Part shown: positions 17,035 to 26,394 of the stretch, piece after piece
Position numbering within the stretch: position 1 is the stretch's first letter
Layout of the letters: every line of letters starts with the position of its first letter
From: Leptolyngbya sp. Cla-17
GTDB lineage: Bacteria > Cyanobacteriota > Cyanobacteriia > Leptolyngbyales > Leptolyngbyaceae
Length of the DNA stretch: 64,000 nt
NCBI RefSeq assembly: GCF_016807185.1
Contig: NZ_JAEVYN010000001.1
Span: 1,796,781 to 1,860,780, forward strand
Direction of reading: 5' to 3'
Made by a program: the position numbers and the translations under genes
The notes under the pieces: model-generated
The model's input: only the letters and a program-made list of their open reading frames with translations
The model's database searches: none
What the model was told of the DNA's origin: nothing

Positions 17035-19503
17035 TTAGACATTGCTCCATTCGACACGAGCGTTGAGTGCTCTCAGTTCACTGAAGGTGACATCCGCGTG
17101 GGTGTTGCCCCAAGGGTTGTTCAGGCGGAAGCGCCCAGTTGCCGCATTGTAAGAAGTGATGGTGTAAGCATGCATATTCACCACTCCAAAACCACCGCCG
17201 CTGACGAACCCTGCGGTGATAGGAACTGCACCGTTAACCAGATTAATCAACTGGGTGGAAGTCATTGAGGTTGCTTGTTGACTACTAGAGGCTGCCCCTG
17301 TAAGAGTCTGCAAGGTAGGTGCCATCCAGCCGCCATCTAGAGCCGCATACGTATTGACGTTGCCACGTCCGATGTAACCGGATTGGTTCACTTGGGCAAA
17401 GGCTTTTTCTGCTAGTGCTACCCACAGTTCGTTGTTGTTTTCAGCGAAAGAACCACCATTCCAGCCAGCATAAACAGATCCGTTACCTGAATTGACTGGC
17501 AGGAAGCGATCGACGGTGAGGTAGTCGGCACTGCCATCGGGCTTGAAGAAGCGCACCGTCCAGCTATCGGTGGTACCGTCGCCGTTATCATCGTTACTGC
17601 TCACAAACATATTTTGAACGATGGCTTGTCTATCATTCGCGAGTGCGCCCAAGCTAGACATCAGCCAACAGTCGCCCATTCCACCCTGGTTAATATCAGC
17701 AACGCTGATGCCACCCTGAAACAGTTGACCGCTAACGGATTGATAGCTGGTGCCAGCCGCAATGGTGGGGCGATCGTTGCCCAAGAACCATTTGCCAATC
17801 AGTCGCTCCATTTGACCGCCTGTGCTACCTGCAAACAGGTCGCCGATTCCAGAACGGTCGTTGGCTGGATCACCGTTGACTACTTTGCCAGATAGATTTC
17901 TTACGTATTCGGGCATCATGTAGCCGAGGCTGCTGAGGACGCGCTTCAGGTCGGTGACTTCGGTGGAGTCCACAACGCTGCTATCTTCGGTGCCGCGCAG
18001 GATTTCAATCATGTCTTTGCGATCGAGGGTGCCATCGACAGCAAAACTGCGGGTTAAATCAATCGTGCCAGCATCACGCAGGTTCATGTTGTACCAGTCG
18101 CCACTATCTACCGTGAAGTACATAGAGGCGCGATCGCTATCTCCTGTGCCAGAGGTCAAAATTCTACGTCCCCCCAACCCGCTCACATCACCTGTGACCT
18201 GGTTAGTGATTAGGTCATAAGTGACGTTGAGGTTGCGGAAACTACTGCCTGTATCAATATCAATCTGGTCGTCGGCACCTGCCAAACCACCATCGCTATC
18301 CCACAGTTGCACTTCAATGTTGACGTAGCGGCTGTTGACGTTTTGGGTAAACTGCCAATTGGGCGAAATATTATTGTCATTACTGATCACGCCAGTAGTG
18401 GTGGTTGCACCATTGACGGTAATCCGGGCGTAGTAGTCGGCATCATCGCCAAACCAGCCTGAGTCTGGATTGTCGATCGCGATCACCTGGTTTACAGTGA
18501 AGCGCACCTGAGCAGCCGTTTCAGATAGTTTCAAGCTGTAGTCAGAAGCACCACTAAAGCGGTTCACCTGCACAAAGTAGTCGCCTGCTTCCAGGTTTTT
18601 GTTAATCGCTTCATTCCAGTTAGAGCCGTGGTTTGAGGAAGCGAGTTCTTCACCAGAATCAATCATGCCGTTGCTGTTGTAGTCACGGATTAAGCGCATG
18701 TCTAAATCAGCAGTCAGTCCGCTCAAGCCCAGGGAAACGTTACGGATGCTGCCGATACTGAAGCGGTAGTAGTCGGAGGTGTCAGTAGCACTGATGCCGT
18801 TACGGCGATCAAAGGTTTCCCCTTCGCTATAGCTCGGATTGGTAAAAGTTTCAGTGCCAATCAGCGTACCAACGTTGTTTTCGGTGGCAAGTAGATTGCT
18901 CTTAAAGTCAGGCGATAGACGCAGGGTGTAGTTGGTGTCGCCAGAATACTGCTTTACCCCAACGAAGTAGTCACCGGCGGCTAATCCGTGCAGATTGATG
19001 GATTCATCGCTGCTACTACCCCGGTTGCCAAAGGCGATCGTCTCGCCAGAATCCACAGTACCGTTGCCGTTATAGTCACGAATCAGTTGAAGGTCAGTAT
19101 CGGCGCTCATGCCTGTGAGGGTGAGGTTAAGGCTAGAACCAGCCCCAGCTAGACTAACGCGGTAGTAATCAATACTGTCGGTGCTGCCGACCGATCCAGT
19201 GCGCGTTGTGGTGCTGGTGAGGCTACCCAGATTTCTAGCAGTACCGAGGGTGTTATCAGTGATGTATATGGGATCTAGGATGATGAGATTTGAGTTGATA
19301 ATCGGGTTGACAAGGGGCGTGAATGCATCGCTAACACCAGCAACTGTGGGAGCGCTGGAGCCAACCATCCGAGCTGATTGAGTAGTATCGGTCAGTCCGT
19401 ATGCAGCGCTTTGAGGTAATAAAGCATTGGCCGATAGCGGAGCAGCAAGGGTAGAAGTTCCAAAGACACTGGATTGAGCTTGATCTTGAGAGGTTGGAAA
19501 CAT
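17035..19503 (-). CDS. Calpain-type cysteine protease with PPC and EF-hand-like modules
   Basis: An 822-residue protein. Residues ~85-200 and ~205-330 are two pre-peptidase C-terminal (PPC) beta domains. Each holds an EF-hand-like loop (DYNGNGTVDSGE; DYNSNGMIDSGE) with acidic or Asn residues at positions 1, 3, 5, 9 and Glu at 12. A beta-sandwich follows (~335-460, WFGDDADYYARITV). The C-terminal ~260 residues are a calpain C2 domain with the catalytic Cys in GDCWLMSSLGALA, His in MHAYTITSYN and Asn in LNNPWGN. A third acidic loop (DDNGDGTTD) lies inside it. No Sec signal is visible; the Ala/Ser/Thr-rich start suggests another export route or an intracellular role. Calcium-dependent proteolysis is inferred, not shown. 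Confidence 0.88.
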   Translation of the reverse strand: MFPTSQDQAQSSVFGTSTLAAPLSANALLPQSAAYGLTDTTQSARMVGSSAPTVAGVSDAFTPLVNPIINSNLIILDPIYITDNTLGTARNLGSLTSTTTRTGSVGSTDSIDYYRVSLAGAGSSLNLTLTGMSADTDLQLIRDYNGNGTVDSGETIAFGNRGSSSDESINLHGLAAGDYFVGVKQYSGDTNYTLRLSPDFKSNLLATENNVGTLIGTETFTNPSYSEGETFDRRNGISATDTSDYYRFSIGSIRNVSLGLSGLTADLDMRLIRDYNSNGMIDSGEELASSNHGSNWNEAINKNLEAGDYFVQVNRFSGASDYSLKLSETAAQVRFTVNQVIAIDNPDSGWFGDDADYYARITVNGATTTTGVISNDNNISPNWQFTQNVNSRYVNIEVQLWDSDGGLAGADDQIDIDTGSSFRNLNVTYDLITNQVTGDVSGLGGRRILTSGTGDSDRASMYFTVDSGDWYNMNLRDAGTIDLTRSFAVDGTLDRKDMIEILRGTEDSSVVDSTEVTDLKRVLSSLGYMMPEYVRNLSGKVVNGDPANDRSGIGDLFAGSTGGQMERLIGKWFLGNDRPTIAAGTSYQSVSGQLFQGGISVADINQGGMGDCWLMSSLGALANDRQAIVQNMFVSSNDDNGDGTTDSWTVRFFKPDGSADYLTVDRFLPVNSGNGSVYAGWNGGSFAENNNELWVALAEKAFAQVNQSGYIGRGNVNTYAALDGGWMAPTLQTLTGAASSSQQATSMTSTQLINLVNGAVPITAGFVSGGGFGVVNMHAYTITSYNAATGRFRLNNPWGNTHADVTFSELRALNARVEWSNV

Positions 19504-19930
19504 GATGGTAAGGGGGCTAAAGGATAGTTAGAGCGTTGTCCAGCTTGTAATTCACTGGTGCATTTCGCTCTACTAATCCATACGATTGCCTACCTCAGTT
19601 TTATGCAGTGGAGTCAAGCAAGAACTTGAAACTGCCTTCCACCTGCATATTCGTCTACTTCATACTCATTTACACTAAAAGTGACGAAAGAGGATGTGGC
19701 AATTTTTGATAGTTCCTCTACTCTAAATTCCAGTAAAATCAGGCAGTAAGCACCAGGTATTGCTAAATATGAGGATAAAAGTTGTATGGAAAATTTCTTG
19801 TAATTGCTCTTAATCTTTGCCAGAGCAGACACAAGATATTCCTATAGCCGGAAATTATCCTTATATTCAGCAGTGCTAGCAAACAATGCTTAATAATTTC
19901 TACAGACCTTAAGAAGGATTGAGCCAACCT
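19504..19930. other. Intergenic region between divergent genes
   Basis: About 430 bp between the calpain start and the DUF2996 gene. It must hold both promoters. A 72-codon minus-strand frame (19614-19832) has a hydrophobic middle but no ribosome site or recognised family. I see no RNA gene or inverted repeat of note. Confidence 0.4.
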
Positions 19931-20401
19931 ATGCCAGAAGAAACGACTCCAGATTCAGTCGATGAGCAGCCCATTGCTGCAAAGCCTGAAGCAAAAGCCA
20001 AAAAGGAAAAACCTCCCGCGGTGGAAGATAAGCCGTTTCCTGACTTTATTCAGCGAGATTTCATCCCGGCTTTAAAGGCGGGTCTTGAAAAACAGGCTAT
20101 TGAAGGAGTAGAACTTTCTCTTGAAAAGAAAAAGATTAATGTTATTGGCTTTAGCCAATCGCCAGACTGCTGGCAAGTTGCTGGAGTTTGGAGTAGCGGT
20201 TACAAGCAAACGCGCGAATTCAGCCTTTACTTTTTTGATGAAACCATCAATGGAAAGAAGGGATTTTCCTACTCTGAAAGCGGTGGCAAAGCCAGCACCT
20301 TAGAATCTTTTCGGATTGATGAACGAAAATCGGATTTGGGACTGCTGGTATTTTGGACTTTGCAGCGCCTTGATGCTCAAAAGTGGCTTGTTCGAAACTG
20401 A
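19931..20401 (+). CDS. DUF2996 protein
   Basis: A 156-residue protein from ATG 19931; a TTG at 19919 would add only MSQP and sits too close to the AAGGA. The first ~40 residues are Glu/Lys/Pro-rich and disordered (KPEAKAKKEKPPAVEDKPFP). The rest is the DUF2996 fold of cyanobacteria and plastids: FIQRDFIPALKAGL, VIGFSQSPDCWQVAGVW, REFSLYFFDE, and a helical end LLVFWTLQRLDAQKWLVRN. The phototroph-restricted distribution suggests a thylakoid or photosystem-related role, but no biochemical function is assigned. Converges on the TM2 gene. Confidence 0.85.
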   Translation: MPEETTPDSVDEQPIAAKPEAKAKKEKPPAVEDKPFPDFIQRDFIPALKAGLEKQAIEGVELSLEKKKINVIGFSQSPDCWQVAGVWSSGYKQTREFSLYFFDETINGKKGFSYSESGGKASTLESFRIDERKSDLGLLVFWTLQRLDAQKWLVRN

Positions 20402-20403
20402 GG

Positions 20404-20898
20404 CTATAGCTCTCTAAAGTGGTACAACACCACACCTGTTGCCATGTCGTTGTAAATATCTACATAACCTGTCTTCACCAGGTTTTGTAAAGAAGCTTCA
20501 ACGGCAGAAAAACTTTCGTCTGTGTCAATTACACCTTGAGTGACTGAAAGGGTGCCACCTCGGACTTGAGCCGCTTTGACTAATTTCACGGCAAGTTGGT
20601 CATGTTTCGGCTGAGGAATTGCCGCAGATATTTCTGGTTTTGTGATCACTCGTTCGATCGCAGGCTGATGAATAGAACTCCCCGGTAGCGCTCCTTGACT
20701 AGCTCGAAGCTTGACGTTGTGTTCGTCAACCATGCCAGGAATTAGCACGAGATCAAATAACTGACCAAAGCCCATCAACCCAAAGGTAAATAGCCACAGT
20801 AACCCGGTGAAGGTTTTGCCATTATATAAACGTTGAAGTCCGTGCAATTGAAGCAGGCAACCCAACCATAGGACATAGGAAGTCGCAACATTATTCAT
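20404..20898 (-). CDS. TM2-domain membrane protein
   Basis: A 164-residue protein. The first ~60 residues form the TM2 hairpin: two hydrophobic segments around LHGLQRLYNGKTFTGLLWLFTFGLMGFGQLFDLVLIPGMV, with the Gly-rich turn and D-x-x-L-I-P end typical of the family. The C-terminal ~80 residues (KLVKAAQVRGGTLSVTQGVI...LVKTGYVDIYND) look like a small winged-helix-type domain, a combination common in cyanobacterial TM2 proteins. Function unknown; possibly a membrane-tethered sensor. Its stop is two bases from the DUF2996 stop. Confidence 0.83.
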   Translation of the reverse strand: MNNVATSYVLWLGCLLQLHGLQRLYNGKTFTGLLWLFTFGLMGFGQLFDLVLIPGMVDEHNVKLRASQGALPGSSIHQPAIERVITKPEISAAIPQPKHDQLAVKLVKAAQVRGGTLSVTQGVIDTDESFSAVEASLQNLVKTGYVDIYNDMATGVVLYHFREL

Positions 20899-21224
20899 AA
20901 ACCCGTTGCACAGTAAAAGGGCGAGCGGAAGGCTTTTTCCTATGATAAGGATTTTGATTTGAGATGGACAGAAAAGTCAGCAAGAATTTATTACGTCGAG
21001 CTTTGAATTAATTAAAGCGGTTATCAAACTTGGCTTTGTGTTGTAAGTCTTAATATTGTTCAGGTATTAGTCACAGATTGAATTGATAGACTAACGGATG
21101 TAGCGATCGCGGGACATTACCCTACAATAGCTATAACTGATGGGTTCTCCTAGCTTAGAAAGGAGCGCTTGCATCAAACCATTAAATATCCATTCTGTAG
21201 CTCAGAACCTAGAGAAAACGACTC
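20899..21224 (+). promoter_or_regulatory. Upstream region of acsF
   Basis: About 325 bp without a gene. TACAAT at 21123-21128 is a reasonable -10 box about 100 bp before the ATG, but the matching -35 is poor, so the promoter is tentative. A HIP1 octamer lies just upstream. No riboswitch-like fold was recognised. Confidence 0.3.
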
Positions 21225-22301
21225 ATGGTAGATTCCCTTAAAAAGCCTAGTTTTGAAGAGTTGCGTCCCGGCATCAAAGTTCCGGCAAAAGAAACTATCC
21301 TCACGCCTCGCTTCTACACCACTGATTTTGATGCAGTGGCAGAAATGGATATTTCTGTTAACGAAGATGAGCTACAGGCGATTCTAGAGGAGTTTCGAGC
21401 AGATTATAATCGCCACCACTTTGTTCGTGATGCTGAGTTTGAGCAATCCTGGGATCATATCGACGGCGAAACCCGAAAGGTGTTCGTAGAATTTCTAGAG
21501 CGCTCCTGCACCGCTGAGTTTTCTGGCTTCTTACTTTATAAAGAACTCAGCCGCAAACTAAAAGGCAAAAACCCAACTCTGGCAGAGTGCTTTGATCTCA
21601 TGTCGCGGGATGAAGCCCGCCACGCAGGCTTTTTGAACAAGGCATTATCCGATTTCAACCTTCAGCTGGATCTCGGCTTTTTGACCAAGAGCCGGAGCTA
21701 TACCTTCTTTCAGCCTAAGTTCATTTTTTATGCAACTTATTTGTCTGAAAAGATTGGCTACTGGCGCTACATCATGATTTATCGCCATCTAGAATCCCAT
21801 CCAGAAAATCGCGTTTACCCAATTTTTCGCTTTTTTGAAAACTGGTGCCAAGACGAGAATCGTCACGGTGACTTCTTTGATGCCATCATGCGCGCTCAAC
21901 CCCAGTTTTTAAACGATTGGAAAGCGCGGTTATGGTGCCGTTTCTTCTTGCTGTCTGTATTTGGCACAATGTATCTCAACGATGTGCAGCGATCGGGCTT
22001 TTATGAAGCCCTGGGGCTAGATGCACGAGAATATGACAAGGGCGTGATTGAAAAGACCAATGAAACGGCTGCACGGGTTTTTCCGGTCATGTTAGACGTT
22101 GCCAATCCAGAGTTTTATCAGCGGCTAGAAGTGTGCGTGGGTAATAACGAAAAGCTAACCCAAATTGCCCGCTCCAATATGCCGAAGCCTCTCCAACTGG
22201 TTCAAAAACTGCCTTACTACTTGGCAAACGGCTGGCAGTTCCTGAAACTGTATTTTATGAAACCCATTGATGTTGCCCATACTCACGGTGTGGTGCGTTA
22301 G
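21225..22301 (+). CDS. acsF: Mg-protoporphyrin IX monomethyl ester oxidative cyclase
   Basis: The 358-residue length matches AcsF/ChlA. This oxygen-dependent diiron enzyme builds the fifth ring of chlorophyll, converting Mg-protoporphyrin monomethyl ester to protochlorophyllide at the thylakoid or plasma membrane. Diiron ligands lie in the two helical motifs EFLERSCTAEFSG ... SRDEARHAGF and FENWCQDENRHGDFF. LTPRFYTTDF near the N-terminus is invariant in the family. Monocistronic, with its own upstream region and a clear terminator. An anaerobic BchE-type enzyme is not present in the window. Confidence 0.97.
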   Translation: MVDSLKKPSFEELRPGIKVPAKETILTPRFYTTDFDAVAEMDISVNEDELQAILEEFRADYNRHHFVRDAEFEQSWDHIDGETRKVFVEFLERSCTAEFSGFLLYKELSRKLKGKNPTLAECFDLMSRDEARHAGFLNKALSDFNLQLDLGFLTKSRSYTFFQPKFIFYATYLSEKIGYWRYIMIYRHLESHPENRVYPIFRFFENWCQDENRHGDFFDAIMRAQPQFLNDWKARLWCRFFLLSVFGTMYLNDVQRSGFYEALGLDAREYDKGVIEKTNETAARVFPVMLDVANPEFYQRLEVCVGNNEKLTQIARSNMPKPLQLVQKLPYYLANGWQFLKLYFMKPIDVAHTHGVVR

Positions 22302-22329
22302 GAAGTAGTGTTCTCGGGTTAATAGATTA

Positions 22330-22368
22330 AAAACTCTGCATCTGTAATTTTTTCAGGTGCAGAGTTTT
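22330..22368 (+). terminator. Terminator of acsF
   Basis: AAAACTCTGCA (22330-22340) pairs perfectly with TGCAGAGTTTT (22358-22368) around a 17-base loop, 28 bp after the stop. Confidence 0.88.
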
Positions 22369-22422
22369 GTTTATGTGGCATTGTGTTGAAAGTGTGCGCG
22401 TTTAAGGTGTGAGGATTTTCGT

Positions 22423-23343
22423 ATGAATAGTCAGAGAAGGCGATCGCCCCAATTCTCGTTAATGTTGATCTCGTCTTCCGTCGGTCTGGCTGTTGGCATA
22501 TTTAGCTTATCTGGAACCGCGCAGGCAAATTCTGCTTTTAGCCGCTTGCTCTTGTTAAAAGAAGACCTGCAAAATCCATCAGAAAAAGCTTTAAGCCAGC
22601 CGCTAGAGAATGAATTGAAGGACTTAAACAATCCGCTTGATCCTCCAATCACTCTCAGCCCTGAGGTTAAAGCAGAAGACGAGCTGCCTACGTCGACCCT
22701 GCAAGTGTCTCACACTGCCAGCGATCTCGCCCAAACACAGCCTGCAACCGACGGTACCGTACCTCCAAGACCCGCTGATGCTAGCCCCGTGCTGGATAAA
22801 TGGGAAAAACAAATGCCCAATGTGCTGGAAGACATTAAACGCGATCCTAGTTTCCGTACTCGTGTTCGTTTAGGGCTGTCCTATTTTCCCAGCACCAACG
22901 ATGCAGTTGGCTGGAATGTTGGCGTAGAGGATATTTTTCTTGGCAAAACAAAATTGACTCTCAGCGGCAACTATATTGCTTCTTTCAACGGAAGTCGTAA
23001 AGCTGGCGGAGCCGATCTGCGCTATTACCTGCTGCCGTTGGGCGGCTACGTGAATATTGCTCCAGTGCTGGGATATCGTTACTTAGAAGCACCGCAATAC
23101 ATTACTGATGGGTTAAATGTCGGGTTTCGGGTGCAGGCAGTACCGTCACGAACGGGCGCAGCAGATTTATCTTTCATGTTGACCTGGGTTGATCCGGGTC
23201 AATATGATGAAGTAGGAGTACTTACACTATCGTTCGGCTATGCGTTGACTAAGCATGTGCGGCTTTCAACGGATATAGAGAGGCAAAACTCGCGCTACCA
23301 GAAAGATACTCGGTTTGGAGTGTCATTAGAGTATATGTTCTAG
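22423..23343 (+). CDS. Putative outer-membrane beta-barrel protein
   Basis: A 306-residue protein with a signal peptide (SLMLISSSVGLAVGIFSLSGTAQA, cleavage after AQA). A Pro/Asp/Glu-rich linker follows to about residue 130. The C-terminal half consists of alternating amphipathic strands (TKLTLSGNYIASFNG, LRYYLLPLGGYVNIAPVLGYRYL, FGYALTKHVRLSTDIE) and ends in a strand with a terminal aromatic residue (GVSLEYMF), the insertion signal for outer-membrane barrels. About 8 strands are predicted by eye. Substrate unknown. It overlaps the convergent hypothetical gene at a shared CTAG. Confidence 0.75.
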   Translation: MNSQRRRSPQFSLMLISSSVGLAVGIFSLSGTAQANSAFSRLLLLKEDLQNPSEKALSQPLENELKDLNNPLDPPITLSPEVKAEDELPTSTLQVSHTASDLAQTQPATDGTVPPRPADASPVLDKWEKQMPNVLEDIKRDPSFRTRVRLGLSYFPSTNDAVGWNVGVEDIFLGKTKLTLSGNYIASFNGSRKAGGADLRYYLLPLGGYVNIAPVLGYRYLEAPQYITDGLNVGFRVQAVPSRTGAADLSFMLTWVDPGQYDEVGVLTLSFGYALTKHVRLSTDIERQNSRYQKDTRFGVSLEYMF

Positions 23344-23774
23344 GGTGAGGGGGCAGCGAATAGCGATCGATGAGCCAAACAAACCTGCCGGACAAACTGG
23401 CTTAAGTGTTGATGTTTAGTTTGTCCTGTTTTGCTGGTGACCGTGCTGTTTTCTGCATACAGATGTGTCAACACAGGGATAACTTCCGTATCGATCGCCA
23501 ATCTAAACAAAGCGATCGGCAACAATAAATCTGATCCTTGTCGCAAATCATGCAGGTCAGCCAACTGATTGTCCACTGAGATCGTCGGGTCTCCAACAGC
23601 TAATGCTAAAGGACGTACCCAACACACCTGACGCGGCTCCGCAACTTGCACCACTTCGGCATACAAACGGCTATAGCCATGCTCCAAACAAACAATCTGA
23701 GATGGTTGAAAAGCATGGGTGGAACTAAAGGGTTCGGGAAGCACAGTCATGGCAGCGATCGGGTACTGGTTCAT
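23340..23774 (-). CDS. Conserved hypothetical protein
   Basis: A 144-residue soluble protein with no recognised domain. The middle has the ordered block IVCLEHGYSRLYAEVVQVAEPRQ and VCWVRPLALAVG, then DLHDLRQGSDLLLPIALFRLAID, a mixed alpha/beta pattern. I have the impression of a family limited to cyanobacteria but cannot name it. ATG start at 23774, divergent from trhO with about 50 bp between the starts. The stop overlaps the neighbouring stop in the palindrome CTAG. Confidence 0.65.
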   Translation of the reverse strand: MNQYPIAAMTVLPEPFSSTHAFQPSQIVCLEHGYSRLYAEVVQVAEPRQVCWVRPLALAVGDPTISVDNQLADLHDLRQGSDLLLPIALFRLAIDTEVIPVLTHLYAENSTVTSKTGQTKHQHLSQFVRQVCLAHRSLFAAPSP

Positions 23775-23824
23775 TCTATCGGGAAGGTCTTATCTTAGAA
23801 GATGGATTTTTGGATAAAAAGCCT

Positions 23825-24691
23825 ATGAGCTGGGTTGTTGCAGCATTTTACAAATTTGTGCCGCTGCTAGACTGTGTAGAACTGCGACCAGTACTGCTGG
23901 AGTACTGTCAGACGCAAGGGATTAAAGGCACAATTTTGCTGGCAGAGGAGGGAATCAATGGCACGATCGCCGGTTCTCGGCAGGCGATCAATACAGTGTT
24001 GGCATGGCTCAAATCCGATCCGCGATTGGCGGACTTGAATCATAAAGAATCCATGACTGAAACGTCGCCCTTTGAGCGAATGAAAGTGAAAGTGAAGCGC
24101 GAAATTGTCACTTTGGGTAAGCCAGAGGTGAATCCCGGTGTGCAGGTGGGTACTTATGTCATCCCGGAGGAATGGAACGCGCTGATTACCGATCCAGAGG
24201 TGACAGTGATTGACACCCGCAATCATTACGAAGTCAATATTGGCACTTTTCAACGAGCGATCAATCCCCAAACTACTTCATTTCGGGAATTCCCAGATTA
24301 CGTGCAGCAGCTTGATCCGACACAACACAAAAAAGTTGCAATGTTTTGTACGGGCGGCATTCGCTGTGAAAAAGCCTCGGCATACCTGCTCAGCCAAGGC
24401 TTTCAGGAGGTTTATCACCTCCAAGGCGGCATTCTGAAATATTTAGAAGAAGTTCCAAAAGACGAAAGCTTATGGCAAGGAGAATGTTTTGTATTTGACG
24501 ATCGCGTTTCTATCCGTCACGGACTAGAACCGGGAACCTATGAGATGTGCCGCAGTTGTGGCTATCCCCTTTCTGAAGCCGAAAAAGCCTCGCCTGATTA
24601 TGAAGATGGTATTTGCTGCCCCCATTGCACCGACTCAATTACGCCAGAAAAACGCGATTCCCCTAGGAAGTCCTGTGAAAAGCTTCCCTAA
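23825..24691 (+). CDS. trhO: tRNA uridine(34) hydroxylase TrhO (rhodanese-type)
   Basis: From ATG 23825 (MSWVVAAFYKF) the protein has 288 residues; a TTG at 23810 adds only five. Layout: N-terminal acylphosphatase-like domain (EEGINGTIAGS), rhodanese domain (VTVIDTRNHYEV, active-site loop FCTGGIRCEKAS with catalytic Cys), and a C-terminal Cys-rich zinc-type region (CRSCGYPL, CCPHC). TrhO (YceA/UPF0176) makes 5-hydroxyuridine at wobble position 34 of tRNAs, using oxygen. Divergent from the hypothetical gene upstream. Confidence 0.93.
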   Translation: MSWVVAAFYKFVPLLDCVELRPVLLEYCQTQGIKGTILLAEEGINGTIAGSRQAINTVLAWLKSDPRLADLNHKESMTETSPFERMKVKVKREIVTLGKPEVNPGVQVGTYVIPEEWNALITDPEVTVIDTRNHYEVNIGTFQRAINPQTTSFREFPDYVQQLDPTQHKKVAMFCTGGIRCEKASAYLLSQGFQEVYHLQGGILKYLEEVPKDESLWQGECFVFDDRVSIRHGLEPGTYEMCRSCGYPLSEAEKASPDYEDGICCPHCTDSITPEKRDSPRKSCEKLP

Positions 24692-24865
24692 CGTTTCACG
24701 AATCGCCAAGCCGAGCGCCAGCGCCAATGATAGCAATCACAACAGGTAAAATCCACAAAGGGTAGCCTATGAAAAATATTCTGATTTCCTACAAAAAGTA
24801 GCTGTTCTCAGAATTCTTGTGTTTTACTGAAGTGCCCAACAATATTGTGTTTTAGGTGCCAAACG

Positions 24866-25876
24866 ATGATAGACACTGCAAAAAAATTAGACGCTCCTAA
24901 AAAAATTGATGCGGTGTTTGAGGGAGGCGGAGTGAAAGGCATTGGCTTAGTCGGCGCATTTTCGGTGCTGGAAGCAGAAGGCTATATGCTCGAAAATTTG
25001 GCAGGCACTTCAGCCGGGGCGATCGTCACAGCGCTAATTGCCGCAGGCTATAACGCCGCAGAACTCAAGGAAATCTTGGATTCTCAAGACTTTACTAAGT
25101 TTATGGATAAGGGCTGGGAAGATGAAATTCCCCTGGTTGGCTCAATGCTTAGCTTGATCACCGAAAAAGGGATTTATGAAGGTGACTTTTTTGAAAACTG
25201 GTTGCGAGAATTGCTAGCCAAAAAAGGAGTTCGTACCTTTGGCGATTTAGTCATGGCGAAAAATAAAGATAATCCCCGCTATCGCTATAAGTTGCAGGTG
25301 ATTGCCAGCGATTTGACCCGGGGCAGAATGCTGGTGCTGCCTAGAGACATTCAACACTACGGCGTAAATCCTGATGAGTTGGAAGTGGCAGTAGCCGTGC
25401 GAATGAGTATGAGCTTGCCCTTCTTTTTTGAACCTGTGCAATTAAAAGATAAGGTTGGTGCTACGAACTACATTGTGGATGGTGGCGTGTTGAGCAATTA
25501 CCCAGTGTGGCTGTTTGACAGTGGAGCCGCAAACCCAGACTGGCCAACCTTTGGGGTTCGATTGGTCGATCCCGATCAAGATAAACCCCATGTGATTAAG
25601 GGTCCCATTTCAATGTTAAAAGCGATGTTTTCCACCATGATGGAAGCTCATGACGCTCGTTATATCAGTACAGAAAGCTTTGTCCGCACCATACCCATTC
25701 CAACAATGGGGATTCAAACTACCCAGTTTCAACTCACGCCATCGGAAAAAACAGCGCTCTACGAAGCAGGACAAGCATCTGCACAGAAATTTTTAGAAAC
25801 CTGGGATTTTGAGAAGTATAAGCAGGAGTTTCGCGCCCAAATCCCGCCATCTAGAACAGAAGAAGTGTGGACTTAA
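24866..25876 (+). CDS. Patatin-like phospholipase
   Basis: From ATG 24866 the protein has 336 residues; the TTG at 24845 is a weaker choice. The patatin catalytic parts are complete: oxyanion hole EGGGVKGIG, nucleophile motif GTSAG (Ser of the Ser-Asp dyad) and DGGVLSNYPV with the catalytic Asp. The enzyme hydrolyses acyl esters of membrane lipids. No signal peptide or transmembrane segment, so it acts from the cytoplasm. It is not adjacent to a nucleotide cyclase or CD-NTase, so no CBASS role is implied. Converges on the ArfB gene. Confidence 0.93.
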   Translation: MIDTAKKLDAPKKIDAVFEGGGVKGIGLVGAFSVLEAEGYMLENLAGTSAGAIVTALIAAGYNAAELKEILDSQDFTKFMDKGWEDEIPLVGSMLSLITEKGIYEGDFFENWLRELLAKKGVRTFGDLVMAKNKDNPRYRYKLQVIASDLTRGRMLVLPRDIQHYGVNPDELEVAVAVRMSMSLPFFFEPVQLKDKVGATNYIVDGGVLSNYPVWLFDSGAANPDWPTFGVRLVDPDQDKPHVIKGPISMLKAMFSTMMEAHDARYISTESFVRTIPIPTMGIQTTQFQLTPSEKTALYEAGQASAQKFLETWDFEKYKQEFRAQIPPSRTEEVWT

Positions 25877-25905
25877 GGGCGGATATACAGAGAATGAAAA
25901 GGTCT

Positions 25906-26331
25906 TCACAAAATATCTTTGCCCGTGAGGTTTCCTCTAGAAGCTTTAGTGTCTCCTCGCTTTGTTTTGCGATCGAGACGCTTTTGCTGAGAGCTACGGG
26001 TTGGCTTGCTGAGCTTGCGCTTTTTGGGCACTACTACTGCACTTTTAATTAAGTCTCGTAGTCTTTTTAGCGCTTCTTCGCGGTTTTGTTCTTGACTGCG
26101 ATGCTCCTGAGCCTTGATCACAACAACGCCATCTTTAGTAATGCGCTGATCGTTTAGCTGCAACAGTCGCTCTTTGTAGCGATCGGGCAGGGAAGATGCA
26201 GGGATATCAAAACGCAAGTGGATTGCCGTTGCCACCTTATTCACATTTTGCCCGCCTGCCCCCTGAGAACGAATAGCGCTGATTTCGATTTCGTTGGCAG
26301 GAATTGTAACGGTGTTGGAGATTGGTAGCAT
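25906..26331 (-). CDS. arfB: ArfB-type ribosome-rescue peptidyl-tRNA hydrolase
   Basis: A 141-residue protein of the ArfB/YaeJ type: a short release-factor catalytic domain with the GGQ motif (SQGAGGQNVNKVATAIHLRF) and no codon-recognition domain. The C-terminal tail is very basic (VPKKRKLSKPTRSSQQKRLDRKTKR), as needed to occupy the empty mRNA channel. It frees ribosomes stalled on mRNAs lacking a stop codon. Full length, ATG start. Next to the aldo/keto reductase gene on the same strand, 63 bp apart, possibly co-transcribed. Confidence 0.92.
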   Translation of the reverse strand: MLPISNTVTIPANEIEISAIRSQGAGGQNVNKVATAIHLRFDIPASSLPDRYKERLLQLNDQRITKDGVVVIKAQEHRSQEQNREEALKRLRDLIKSAVVVPKKRKLSKPTRSSQQKRLDRKTKRGDTKASRGNLTGKDIL

Positions 26332-26394
26332 TGCTGATCGGTTGACGACGTGACTATAGAGTTGGGTTCAGGGCGATCGCATTCATCTAAAAAC

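Noticed and set aside
19614..19832. 72-codon minus-strand frame with a hydrophobic middle
   Set aside because: No start context or recognised domain; kept only as a remark in the intergenic entry.
24866..25876. Patatin as an effector of a CBASS system
   Set aside because: No nucleotidyltransferase or cyclase gene is adjacent; the neighbours are housekeeping genes.
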